Source: Oxynema aestuarii AP17 (GTDB taxonomy: Bacteria > Cyanobacteriota > Cyanobacteriia > Cyanobacteriales > Laspinemataceae). Taken from it: 64,000 bases of DNA. The position numbers and the translations under genes were made by a program. This document shows positions 36,070 to 44,670 of the stretch, piece after piece; within the stretch, counting starts at the first letter, position 1, and each line of letters starts with the position of its first letter. The notes beneath the pieces are model-generated. The model was not told the DNA's origin. It saw only the letters and a program-made list of their open reading frames with translations, and searched no databases. The stretch is taken from NCBI RefSeq assembly GCF_012295525.1, contig NZ_CP051167.1, positions 2,108,001-2,172,000 on the forward strand. Direction: 5' to 3'.

Positions 36070-36668
36070 TCATATTGAAGTTGTAACGAATCAATCAAAC
36101 TATCAAAAGAACTCACGGTAAAAATCAAAATAATATCTCCTTGAATATGCATACTTTCTACGGAAAAGCGCGCTTGTGCCAGCAAAATTACTAAGTTGGG
36201 ATCGAACTCGCTCCACGTTAAAAGATGGTCTACTGTATCTTCGATATAAATCGGCAGCGAATAATTAAAATGCTGGCCGAGTAAATTACTAATCGACCCC
36301 ATCACGCCGTTAATGACAATATTACCGACCTCGCTAAGGGTTCCAATTTTTAACGAATCTAAATCGAGAGAATCTAATTCATCTTGGGTGAGCAAAGAAA
36401 CCAACTTAGAAGCGCTATCTGTCGGAAACACGAGCTGTGCATTCCCACTTAAAGACCCCGTAAACATCAAGCGGACTGCCGAGAGTTGAATCGGTCCCAA
36501 TCGATGTTCGAGTTCTTCGGTTAATTCCGAAGGTGAAAAAATTTTAATGTACGGAACTTGCAAGGAAATATGAGATTCTAGCATTTCATTCAAAACACTA
36601 GCCGCCCTGCCAACTCCGATATTAATCATTTCTTGTAAGGCATCAATTTGTTCCACTGTAGGAGTCAT
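36066..36668 (-). CDS. CheC-like phosphatase family protein
   Basis: 200 residues with the two CheC phosphatase-type helices: LQEMINIGVGRAASVLNEML (E and N, about residues 11-30) and TLSEVGNIVINGVMGSISN (about 108-126). CheC/FliY/CheX proteins dephosphorylate CheY-P through Glu and Asn of such helices. The gene directly follows a CheY-like receiver and overlaps a diguanylate cyclase, so it probably acts on that receiver in a c-di-GMP pathway, not in classic flagellar chemotaxis. Confidence 0.87.
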   Translation of the reverse strand: MTPTVEQIDALQEMINIGVGRAASVLNEMLESHISLQVPYIKIFSPSELTEELEHRLGPIQLSAVRLMFTGSLSGNAQLVFPTDSASKLVSLLTQDELDSLDLDSLKIGTLSEVGNIVINGVMGSISNLLGQHFNYSLPIYIEDTVDHLLTWSEFDPNLVILLAQARFSVESMHIQGDIILIFTVSSFDSLIDSLQLQYE

Positions 36669-37114
36669 AATTATTGAAGAGACAATGATTTTACCGTTGG
36701 TAATTTCGAGACCGGACTGGCCGATAACTGCTAAAACTTAGTAGGACAATAACTCGGTGGATTTAAAACTTTTAATTAAAACAGGATTCCGTGTCAAAGG
36801 CGATCGCCTCCTCGATCGTTTACCTCAAAAAAAGGTCAATCTATCTCAATTGTAACAAGCGAAAATCCCCCGCGATCGTCCGCGAATTTACCGATCGCCT
36901 CTCGTGAAAACACGCAACCCAAAACACAAAAAAAACACCCCGATTTCGTCCCCCAACTCACCCAAAACCAACAAGAACAATACCCACCCCAGTTCGCCAG
37001 TCCTGTCGTGACCTGCCTCTGGCGCGCGCTTCCTCCAAGGGATCCGACCTTCCCTCAAATCTGTCACCCTCATCGTTCCCCTCCTCACCACGAGTACACG
37101 ATCTCCTCGCCCGG
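36669..37114. other. Intergenic gap between receiver and CheC genes
   Basis: About 450 bases on the minus-strand transcript between the CheY-like and CheC genes. The frame at 36888-37217 is Arg/Gly-rich and not coding-like. No terminator was seen, so the genes may still be cotranscribed. Confidence 0.4.
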
Positions 37115-37486
37115 TTATCCTTCGGAAGGGGTCGCTAAAACAGCTTCGATCGCATCTTGCATCACCTGCGCTTGAGGGGGTTTGTTTAAGACCGCTTGCG
37201 CCCCTAACTCCAAACATTGCTGGCGCGAAGTTTCCTGAATGTCCGCAGTAATCACGATCGTCGGGGTCTTATAGCCTTCCGCACGCAAGATTTTGAGAAA
37301 CTCCCACCCGTCAATTTCCGGCATTAGCAAATCCAATAAAATACAGTCGGGATTGACTTCGCGCACGAGTTCGAGTCCCTCTTTTCCATTCTTGGCTTCT
37401 AGGGTCTCATACCCTTGCTTTTGCAAGGTCTTACGGATCATTTTGCGGCTGAACATTGCATCTTCGACAATTAAAATTAATGCCAT
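37115..37486 (-). CDS. CheY-like response regulator receiver protein
   Basis: 123 residues from ATG 37486 (MALILIVEDAMFSRKMIRKT). Single receiver domain: acidic residues in VEDAMFSRK, phospho-acceptor Asp in CILLDLLMPEIDGWEF (about residue 52), Thr/Ser in TIVITADIQE, Lys in AVLNKPPQ. The frame opens 26 codons further upstream with no conservation. Likely target of the CheC-like phosphatase downstream. Confidence 0.9.
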   Translation of the reverse strand: MALILIVEDAMFSRKMIRKTLQKQGYETLEAKNGKEGLELVREVNPDCILLDLLMPEIDGWEFLKILRAEGYKTPTIVITADIQETSRQQCLELGAQAVLNKPPQAQVMQDAIEAVLATPSEG

Positions 37487-37719
37487 CTTGCTGTCTCTTA
37501 AAGCCTTAAAATACTGTCCGAATACGATGGTGGGGTGAAAGGCGATCGCGGTGCACCCAAGCACGACTTCGTGGGATCTGCCCTAAAGTAGGGGAAAAGT
37601 GGGCGACGTTCATCGGCGAGCAATTGGCTTGACCTCAACAGATATTTTAATGGGGTCTGGAAATATCCGGGCGTCGGATAATTGGTAGAACGCAAGATTT
37701 CCAGCGAACCACGGCAACC

Positions 37720-37752
37720 TTACCCTGAAAAAATGACGATTTTGCAGGGTAA
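37720..37752. repeat. Hairpin in the 37.5-37.9 kb gap
   Basis: TTACCCTG pairs with CAGGGTAA, with inner AAAA/TTTT complementarity. It stands between divergent genes (receiver on minus, hypothetical on plus) in a 460-nt gap that otherwise holds nothing recognisable. Possible shared operator or RNA structure. Confidence 0.4.
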
Positions 37753-37946
37753 GATCGCCCGTCACGATCGCCGCTCCGTCGATTCCCCGGGCGGTCGAGG
37801 GGTCGAAGCCGCAGCCAAACTTTACCCAAAATAATCGACAATGGGCAAAACAAGCTACGATCGCACAGAATCGGTCAATCTCTTGATTCGCATTCGATCG
37901 CTCAAGCTCGGATGTTTACCCCCTCGTTCACCCCTTATCGAACATT

Positions 37947-38498
37947 TTGCGTCTACTCATTTGTCCGGGAATTCACGACCCCCAACTGACCCGCCAGTTT
38001 CTCGACGACCTCACCGGGGACGAACGATGGAGCGATCGCCATTTGGAGTGTCTAGTTTTTCCCGCTTGGGACTATCCGGCGTACAGTGCTTTACATATTT
38101 TGCATTTTCTCGACCGAGAGACGGCCCGGAACGACGATCGCGCGATCGCCTGGATTGCCTTTAGTGCGGGGGTTGTCGGCGCGATTGGCGCCGCTTGGGG
38201 ATGGCAGGCGTTAGGTGGAACGGTCAAGGCGGCGATCGCCCTCGACGGTTGGGGAGTGCCGCTCTACGGCAATTTTCCCATTTATCGCCTCAGTCACGAT
38301 CGCTTTACCCATTGGAGTTCGGCCCTGCTCGGTCCCGGACGCGCCAGTTTTTATGCCGATCCTGCCGTCGATCATTTACAGTTGTGGCGATCGCCTGCTA
38401 CGGTCGCGGGATACGCCGTCGAAAATGACGATTGTACTGCTAAAGAACGACGGACGACAGCGTTAGACTTTTTACTCGAAATTCTTTTGGAATTTTAG
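37947..38498 (+). CDS. Hypothetical protein, alpha/beta-hydrolase-like
   Basis: 183 residues from TTG 37947, the only in-frame start before the conserved sequence MRLLICPGIHDPQLT. Alternating strands and helices, with IAWIAFSAGVVGAIGAAWGW resembling a nucleophile elbow (F-S-A-G), followed by AAIALDGWGVPLYGNF. This suggests an alpha/beta hydrolase fold with a weak Ser motif. I recall similar conserved cyanobacterial proteins but no function. Cytoplasmic by absence of a signal peptide. Confidence 0.7.
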   Translation: MRLLICPGIHDPQLTRQFLDDLTGDERWSDRHLECLVFPAWDYPAYSALHILHFLDRETARNDDRAIAWIAFSAGVVGAIGAAWGWQALGGTVKAAIALDGWGVPLYGNFPIYRLSHDRFTHWSSALLGPGRASFYADPAVDHLQLWRSPATVAGYAVENDDCTAKERRTTALDFLLEILLEF

Positions 38499-38561
38499 AG
38501 TTTAGATTTGAGAGTTTAGAGTTTAGATTGGGGATTTCGGGGCTAAAAAGTTCTCCGAAAC

Positions 38562-38720
38562 TCAATTGTCTCGAACGGCGATCGCCCTGGAAAATTGCGC
38601 GGCTTCTTGACTAATAGCCGGAGATCTTTCTAGTTCGACCGTTTTAACAAAGGCCAACATCAACTGACTGACACTTAATAATAGAACAGACCAAGCGAGG
38701 ATAACTAAAGGAGATTTCAT
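38562..38720 (-). CDS. Possible 52-residue small membrane protein
   Basis: ATG at 38720 to TGA at 38562. Sequence starts MKSPLVILAWSVLLLSVSQ, a single hydrophobic helix, then FVKTVELERSPAISQEAAQF and a short polar end. The composition (one helix, charged tail) suits a small membrane protein, but there is no clear Shine-Dalgarno and no neighbour on this strand. It lies in the 484-nt gap between the hydrolase-like gene and the methyltransferase. Confidence 0.4.
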   Translation of the reverse strand: MKSPLVILAWSVLLLSVSQLMLAFVKTVELERSPAISQEAAQFSRAIAVRDN

Positions 38721-38982
38721 TATCTGAGGGAGTAAATACACGAATAACTTGCCTCTGAGTCTAAAAAAATCCTAAAGCTTTTGACCTCTACCTATTGGTG
38801 GATTTACGGAGTAGATCCCGCGACAAGCTAGCATCGTCGCGATCGCCTCCGTAAAAGCCGCAATCTGCTCCCAACTCCGTCGATTTCCCCCAGATACCTC
38901 TCGCATGTCACAATGGAACGACGGCGATCGGTCGGGGGGAGCGGGCGATCGCGCCCCAACTCAATCTAGATAGGCCACGGTC

Positions 38983-39786
38983 ATGCAGGGTGGAACCCAC
39001 TCTTTTTTATCCAATCCACAAGCTCCGGCATGGAATGCAAAGCTTTACGATGCCAAGCATATCTTTGTCTCGGAATATGCCACCGACTTGTTGAACTTGT
39101 TAAACCCAAAACTCGACGATCGCATCTTCGATCTCGGCTGTGGAACCGGACATCTGACGGCGCGCATTGCCGCGAGTGGGGCGCGCTTAGTCGGCGGGGA
39201 CAGTTCGCCAGCCATGCTCGATCGCGCTCGCGCCCTTTATCCCGCCCTCGAATTTATCTTAGTCGATGGCGAACATTTACCCTTCGACAACGAATTTGAC
39301 GCCGTTTTTTCTAACGCGGCGCTGCACTGGATGAAACAACCGGAAAAAGTGGCGGCAGGGATTGCGCGATCGCTCAAACCCGGCGGTCGTTTCGTGGCGG
39401 AGTTTGGCGGTAAAGGCAATATCGCCCAAATGCGGCGAGCTTTATATCTAGCCTTAGAAAAAGAAGGATTATCTGCCAGTCAAATCGATTCGCCCTGGTA
39501 TTTTCCCAGTATTGGCGAATATACCTCTATTCTGGAAAAATACGGACTGTGCGTGACTTTTGCGGTACTGTTCGATCGCCCCACGTCGCTTTCGGAGGGC
39601 GATCGCGGGATGCGAAACTGGTTTACCATGTTTGCCAACTCTTTTTTCCGAGAGTTATCGGACACTCAGCGCGATCGCGTCCTGAGCGATATCGACAATC
39701 AGCTTCGCCCCACCTTGTATGAAAACGGCACCTGGATCGCCGATTACAAGCGGTTGCGCGTCGTCGCCGTCAAACCTTCCTCATAA
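38983..39786 (+). CDS. Class I SAM methyltransferase, trans-aconitate methyltransferase-like
   Basis: 267 residues. Motif I IFDLGCGTGHLTARIA (about 48-63), acidic ribose residue in LVGGDSSPAML, motif in FILVDGEHLPF, FDAVFSNAALHW (about 107) and SLKPGGRFVAEFGG. The arrangement DAVFSNAALHWM is typical of Tam and related methyltransferases. The cap region (SPWYFPSIGEY...) is variable; substrate not determinable. Next gene rsmD is another methyltransferase 71 nt downstream, but unrelated in substrate. Confidence 0.85.
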   Translation: MQGGTHSFLSNPQAPAWNAKLYDAKHIFVSEYATDLLNLLNPKLDDRIFDLGCGTGHLTARIAASGARLVGGDSSPAMLDRARALYPALEFILVDGEHLPFDNEFDAVFSNAALHWMKQPEKVAAGIARSLKPGGRFVAEFGGKGNIAQMRRALYLALEKEGLSASQIDSPWYFPSIGEYTSILEKYGLCVTFAVLFDRPTSLSEGDRGMRNWFTMFANSFFRELSDTQRDRVLSDIDNQLRPTLYENGTWIADYKRLRVVAVKPSS

Positions 39787-39857
39787 AATGGGGAAGAACT
39801 GCGATCGTCCCTCATCAGCTTTCCCTTCGATCGATCGCCCCCTTCACTGGTTCCCCT

Positions 39858-40418
39858 ATGAGTTTGAGAATTTACGGCAACCGTCTCGTCAAAACCCTCC
39901 CCGGACAACAAACCCGACCGACTGCAGCCCGAGTTCGCGAAGCCTTATTTAATATTTGGCAAGGGGCGATCGTCGGCTGTCACTGGTTGGATTTATGTGC
40001 GGGTGCGGGGTCGATGAGTGCGGAAGCGTTATGTCGCGGCGCCGATACCGTCGTGGCGATCGAGCAATCCGGGCGCGCCTGCCAGCTTATTCGCGAAAAT
40101 TTAGCCAAATATGCCCGGGAAGAACAGCAATTTTACGTTTATCGCGGTGACGTTCTCAAACAATTACCCAAATTAGGCGCCCGTCAATACGATCGCATTT
40201 ATTTCGATCCGCCCTATCACGGCGAACTCTATTCCGGCGTTCTCGACGCGATCGCCCGCTACGACCTGCTCGCCGCCGACGGAGAACTCGCCGTAGAACA
40301 CGATCCGAACCGTCCCCCCATGGCGACAGTTTCCCACCTAAAAATTTGCCGACAGAAAGTTTATGGCAACTGTGCCATTACCTTCTATCGGCTCGAAACC
40401 AACGATGCTACTGCTTAA
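39858..40418 (+). CDS. rsmD: 16S rRNA (guanine-966-N2)-methyltransferase RsmD
   Basis: 186 residues. RsmD methylates N2 of G966 in 16S rRNA. Features: MSLRIYGNRLVKTLPGQQTRPTAARVREALFNI in full family order, SAM motif WLDLCAGAGSMSAEAL (about 43-58), VVAIEQSGRA, and the N-methyltransferase catalytic motif FDPPY (about residue 116). The C-terminus is of normal length. petG lies convergent 60 nt downstream. Confidence 0.93.
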   Translation: MSLRIYGNRLVKTLPGQQTRPTAARVREALFNIWQGAIVGCHWLDLCAGAGSMSAEALCRGADTVVAIEQSGRACQLIRENLAKYAREEQQFYVYRGDVLKQLPKLGARQYDRIYFDPPYHGELYSGVLDAIARYDLLAADGELAVEHDPNRPPMATVSHLKICRQKVYGNCAITFYRLETNDATA

Positions 40419-40478
40419 GCGCGATCCTTGTTTCTCCTTTGGAGACGCCGGGCGAACACAGTCGCCGGGCGATCGCCC

Positions 40479-40592
40479 CTAGAGGTCGAACTGGTTGCCC
40501 CGCTTGTACTGTTGGTAAGCAGCAAAAAACAAACCCGCCAGGGTCACCGTAATTAAACCGAGGACGATACCGGAAAGTAAGGGTTCTACCAT
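40479..40592 (-). CDS. petG: Cytochrome b6-f complex subunit 5 (PetG)
   Basis: 37 residues, too short for routine ORF calling: [18 protein letters not shown], then [19 protein letters not shown]. This is PetG, a single-helix subunit needed for assembly and stability of cytochrome b6-f. The sequence matches known PetG in length and nearly all positions. A good AAGGAG Shine-Dalgarno precedes the ATG. The divergent gene cytM starts about 510 nt away. Confidence 0.97.
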   Translation of the reverse strand: MVEPLLSGIVLGLITVTLAGLFFAAYQQYKRGNQFDL

Positions 40593-41103
40593 GTTTCGAT
40601 CTCCTTATGACTGACGTACAGTTGAACGGCACGAAAGTGAACGACCCACGCTGATTCAAAGAATACAGCTCGGGCAACAACCTACTAGTTGACCTCCAAG
40701 CGAACTTATCGGTCTGACATCTAGGCGATCGGCCCTATCCTAGTCCCTAAGATTTATAGACAGCACAGATTGTACAAAAAATTGTATGGATCTAGCTCGG
40801 TTTTCGCAATTTCGGGCTCGTTCAGGTCGTAGGATTTTACCATGTTTGGGCAGTGTATGTTGAGCCGCTCGAAGCATCCCAACGCTCAATCAAAAATTTT
40901 TGAGGGGGACTGATTACTCCCCCAACCCCTCAACAAGTTCACATTTCTTGGTTAACGTTTCTTTATAGTCTTTCATAATCCGCGCTTCTCGCTTGGGCGA
41001 CCCAGAGCGAGAAAAAGTTGAAAGTAAGCTCGCCGTGGCGGGATGCCCCCTCGACTCAATCGAGACTCCGGCGCTTGCCTATCCCGAGCAATACTTTTAA
41101 GAT
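40593..41103. other. Divergent promoter region petG / cytM
   Basis: 510 bases between divergent genes. No ORF, tRNA or repeat recognised. GTTTTCGCAATTTCGGG and AT-rich 40740-40790 may contain the petG promoter. Confidence 0.4.
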
Positions 41104-41535
41104 ATGTTAGAAAATCAAAAGTTATTTGTACCTTCCTCTCAACTGAGAACTCTGTTGAATCATCAAGTTGCCAAGTCTGAAGTGACCTCCTCTTCCCAGA
41201 AGGTCTGGGCGATCGCCGTCACGATCGTCCTGGCAATCCTTATTTCTGTCGCGATCGCCTATCAATTTCAAATTTCCGATCCTTATACCAAAACCGTTTT
41301 ATCCCTCTCCGGCGATCCCATTCGCGGTCATGCCATTTTTCAGATGAACTGCGCCGGGTGTCATGGCAGTCGCCGAGGAACCCAAGTTGGACCGAGCCTC
41401 ACGGATGTTTCGCAACGTAAATCCCGAGTCGGTTTAATCGAACAAGTCACAAGCGGCAAAACCCCACCGATGCCCCAATTCCAGCCGAGTCCCCAAGCCA
41501 TGGCGGATTTACTCAGTTATTTGGAAAGTTTGTAA
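41104..41535 (+). CDS. cytM: Membrane-anchored c-type cytochrome, CytM-like
   Basis: 143 residues. An N-terminal cytoplasmic part, one membrane helix (VWAIAVTIVLAILISVAIAY, about residues 34-53), then a cytochrome c domain with CAGCH heme-binding motif (FQMNCAGCHGSRRG, about 80) and axial Met in TPPMPQFQPSP (about 122). The pattern DPYTKTVLSLSGDPIRGHAIFQ and PMPQFQPSP...MADLLSYLESL is that of cyanobacterial CytM, a low-potential cytochrome reported to modulate respiration and photosynthesis under mixotrophic or stress conditions. Single gene here. Confidence 0.9.
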   Translation: MLENQKLFVPSSQLRTLLNHQVAKSEVTSSSQKVWAIAVTIVLAILISVAIAYQFQISDPYTKTVLSLSGDPIRGHAIFQMNCAGCHGSRRGTQVGPSLTDVSQRKSRVGLIEQVTSGKTPPMPQFQPSPQAMADLLSYLESL

Positions 41536-42001
41536 ACTCGCGGGAGTCTCAACTCCTAACTGCTTCGATCGCCTCCCTAGAAATGGCGAGATCGTTTTTG
41601 GCGATCGCCGTGATATGAATTTCTCTGTTCTGGGGAATATTGGAAAATATCACCCCCCAATCAGAATCAAATTCAGAATTTTATCGAGCGGGGATCGTTT
41701 CCGCCTCTGAGGACAGGAGTGACATCCTCAGCTCATTTAGGGAATCCCCACACGCTCTTGGCGATCGCTCTCCATAGGCGATCGCGCCTTCAGTTCCTCC
41801 GATAAAAAAATTTCTTCCTCCACACCTCAACTGTTGATGAGGTGTCAGATCGACTACGAATTTAAAAAACTGGTTTCTAACGAATCTATTTGCTCGAACG
41901 TCATCAAAAATAGAAACCGGGGTGAAGGGAAAGCGAACGATCCAGGGTATCCGATCGCATAAATTTCCCAAAACTACCAAAATTTACCCCAGGTCAAAAC
42001 A
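41536..42001. other. Intergenic region upstream of the VWA gene
   Basis: About 470 bases. Two HIP1 palindromes close together (41759-41788) form an imperfect hairpin; otherwise nothing recognised. The minus-strand frame 41681-41980 is not coding-like. Confidence 0.4.
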
Positions 42002-43846
42002 ATGAAAATTCCAGAGGATAAATTTTCCGGCGATCGTCAATCGTCGCTCGATTCCGAGTCCAATTTCCGCCGATCTAGTACATATCGAAACTTAAATGTG
42101 GTTCGATGGTCTCTGTTTCCGCTTATTGTGGTGTTCTTGGTAGCGCTTGCGCTATCCTCGTTATTAAGTCAAACTTATAAAGCTAAGCAACCAGGTGTTA
42201 AAGACTCTGTAACTCCGGTGAATCTTGGCGGTCCGGAAAGCGCACCAGGAGCTTCTTCTCCAGAAGCGGCAGCTCCAGCACCGGACGGGATGGTGACGCT
42301 TAGCGATCCAGGCATGGCACCAGGAGCTTCTTCTCCAGAAGCGGCAGCTCCAGCACCCTATCCGTTCCCTGGAGAAGTCACCCCGATTACTCCTAATACA
42401 GAGACTCAATACAATACCGAAGAATACCATCTCATTACCGATAATACCTTTCACTTAGCCAAAGACAATCCCTTATCTACCTTTTCCATCGATGTCGATA
42501 CCGCATCGTACAGTAATCTGCGGCGATTTATTACCTCCGGTCAGTTACCACCTCCCGATGCGGTCAGAATTGAAGAATTAATTAACTATTTCACCTACGA
42601 TTATCCTCAACCAGAGGGCGATCGCCCGTTTTCAATTACCACAGAAATCTCTCAAGCCCCTTGGAATCCTCAACATCAGTTAGTCCATATTGGATTACAA
42701 GGAAAACAGATGGTCCGAGAAGAAATCCCACCCAGCAACTTAGTTTTCTTACTCGATGTTTCCGGATCGATGTCGGCGCCCAATAAATTACCTCTGGTCA
42801 AGTCATCTTTGCAAATGTTGGTCAACCAATTGAGCGAACGAGACCGGGTATCGATTGTGGTTTATGCGGGGGCGGCGGGTTTAGTTTTATCTCCAACTCC
42901 CGGCAACCAAAAAGCTAAAATTTTAGAGGCGATCGACCGCCTCAACTCCGGTGGCTCTACGGCGGGAGGCGCGGGGATTAAACTCGCCTACGAAGTGGCT
43001 AAACGCACTTATCTTCCTGATGGAAATAACCGCGTTATTCTGGCGACTGACGGTGATTTTAATGTGGGTGCTTCTAGCGATTCCGAACTCGTGCGCTTAA
43101 TTGAAAGTTATCGCGATCGCGGCGTCTTTCTAACTGTGTTAGGCTTCGGGATGGGCAACCTGAAAGATAGCAAAATGGAACAGTTAGCCGACAAAGGTAA
43201 CGGTAATTACGGTTATATCGACACGGAGAAAGAAGCCCAAAAAATGCTAGTGACCGAAATGGGCGGCACTTTACTGACGATCGCGAAAGATGTCAAAATT
43301 CAAGTCGAATTTAATCCCGATCGCGTCCGAGCTTATCGCTTAATTGGTTATGAAAATCGCATCTTGCAAGATCGAGATTTTAATGACGATCGCAAAGATG
43401 CGGGAGAATTAGGAAGCGGTCATTCGGTTACTGCTCTTTATGAAATTATCCCCACCGGAGTAGACAGCGATATTCCCTTACCGACTATCGACCCGTTGCG
43501 ATATCAAACAAATTCATCGGAAATCACCGATCCGACGGGCTACAAAGCGGACGAGTTAATGCTCGTTAAGTTGCGCTACAAACATCCCGATAAAAATAAA
43601 TCGCAACTCATCGCCGAACCTGTTGTGGATCGCCAAATTTCGTTAGAAAATAGTTCCAATAACTTTAAGTTTTCGGCAGCCGTAGCGGAATTTGGCATGA
43701 TTTTGCGCAATTCGGAAGATCGAGGCGATGCCAGTTTCACGCAAGTCTTAGATCTTGCCAAAGGATCTCGGGGTGCCGATTTAGAAGGGTATCGTAAGGA
43801 GTTTATCGAGTTAGTAGAAACTGCTCGTGAACTTGAAGAGCGTTAG
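42002..43846 (+). CDS. Membrane-anchored VWA domain protein with DUF3520
   Basis: 614 residues. One membrane helix (LFPLIVVFLVALALSSLL, about 38-55), a Pro/Ala/Ser linker, a YfbK-type N-terminal segment (NTFHLAKDNPLSTFSIDVDTASYSNLRRF), a von Willebrand A domain with intact MIDAS DVSGSMS (about 247-253) and TDGDFNVG, and a C-terminal DUF3520 (DELMLVKLRYK). Such proteins bind divalent metal and protein ligands on the outer side of the membrane; partners unknown. The linker contains PGASSPEAAAPAP twice, coded by two identical 41-nt segments. Confidence 0.9.
   Translation: MKIPEDKFSGDRQSSLDSESNFRRSSTYRNLNVVRWSLFPLIVVFLVALALSSLLSQTYKAKQPGVKDSVTPVNLGGPESAPGASSPEAAAPAPDGMVTLSDPGMAPGASSPEAAAPAPYPFPGEVTPITPNTETQYNTEEYHLITDNTFHLAKDNPLSTFSIDVDTASYSNLRRFITSGQLPPPDAVRIEELINYFTYDYPQPEGDRPFSITTEISQAPWNPQHQLVHIGLQGKQMVREEIPPSNLVFLLDVSGSMSAPNKLPLVKSSLQMLVNQLSERDRVSIVVYAGAAGLVLSPTPGNQKAKILEAIDRLNSGGSTAGGAGIKLAYEVAKRTYLPDGNNRVILATDGDFNVGASSDSELVRLIESYRDRGVFLTVLGFGMGNLKDSKMEQLADKGNGNYGYIDTEKEAQKMLVTEMGGTLLTIAKDVKIQVEFNPDRVRAYRLIGYENRILQDRDFNDDRKDAGELGSGHSVTALYEIIPTGVDSDIPLPTIDPLRYQTNSSEITDPTGYKADELMLVKLRYKHPDKNKSQLIAEPVVDRQISLENSSNNFKFSAAVAEFGMILRNSEDRGDASFTQVLDLAKGSRGADLEGYRKEFIELVETARELEER
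42242..42357 (+). repeat. Two identical 41-nt direct repeats inside the VWA gene
   Basis: 42242-42282 and 42317-42357 are identical, with period 75 nt (25 codons), so the duplication is in frame. It lengthens the linker and could vary in copy number. Confidence 0.93.
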
Positions 43847-43956
43847 GGTTAGAAACCAAAAAAGCGGCGATCGCCCAAGAAAAACGGAAAAGGAAAGTAA
43901 ACGATCCTTCTCCGAATTTGAAATTAACTTAGCTTACTTTTAGGCGTTGCCTAGGT

Positions 43957-44487
43957 TTAGAGACTGGGGGTTTTCCCGGTTTGTTCCTGGGAGGGAACCT
44001 CGCCGATATCGGTGTAACCCATATTGGCGGCAATTTCTCGAAGAATGGAAATTTGATCTTGAAATTCGGCGTTTTCAACCTGTTTGAGAATGTCCTTAAC
44101 CGCTCCATCGGCTGAGTAATTTTCCGGCAGATCGACCACCGTATCTCCCATAGCGATCGCCCACGCATACCAGACGAGTAACTGATTGTTCGCCGTTAAG
44201 GCGCCGTAAGCGTGACTGTATTGCGTGTCTTTACGCTCGACGAGATCGCGCATAACTTGCAGTTGTTCGTCGTCGGATAACTTAAAAAAGTTATCGAGTA
44301 ATAAAGGGGCAATTTGCGGGTCGGTCGCCGTGGGAGCGGCGGGGGTAATTGAATCCCCCATTTTTTCGTAAATCCAATAGAGTAACGCCAGTTGGTCGTC
44401 GGTTTTTAACCCTTCAAATCTTTCGACAATCTTTTTGGTATCTTCAGAGCGAATTTGAGAGTTTCCTGTGGTATTAATCGCAGTCAT
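43957..44487 (-). CDS. Helical carotenoid protein (OCP N-terminal-domain homolog)
   Basis: 176 residues of the all-helical orange carotenoid protein N-terminal domain: TKKIVERFEGLKTDDQLALL, YWIYEKMGDSITPAAPTA, LVWYAWAIAMGDTVV, VKDILKQVENAEFQDQISIL. Positions that contact the carotenoid in OCP are kept or conservatively changed: Tyr40 (OCP Tyr44) and Trp in LLVWYAW (OCP Trp110) are present, while OCP Trp41 is Tyr. No C-terminal NTF2-like domain follows. HCPs quench singlet oxygen or quench phycobilisome excitation, depending on clade. No CTD homolog or frp gene is in the window. Confidence 0.93.
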   Translation of the reverse strand: MTAINTTGNSQIRSEDTKKIVERFEGLKTDDQLALLYWIYEKMGDSITPAAPTATDPQIAPLLLDNFFKLSDDEQLQVMRDLVERKDTQYSHAYGALTANNQLLVWYAWAIAMGDTVVDLPENYSADGAVKDILKQVENAEFQDQISILREIAANMGYTDIGEVPSQEQTGKTPSL

Positions 44488-44670
44488 AAATGGGTAAATG
44501 GTTATTTCTACTTATGCCACTCTTAAGTTAACGAATTCAACCCGCTTGCTTCATCTATCTGCCAATAGATTATTACCCGATCGCGCGGCGATCGAAACTC
44601 TAACCGTAGAGGGAGATAGCCACAGGTGCGATCGCCGCGAATCCGGCGCGCTGGGGTGGATTAGGCGCGC

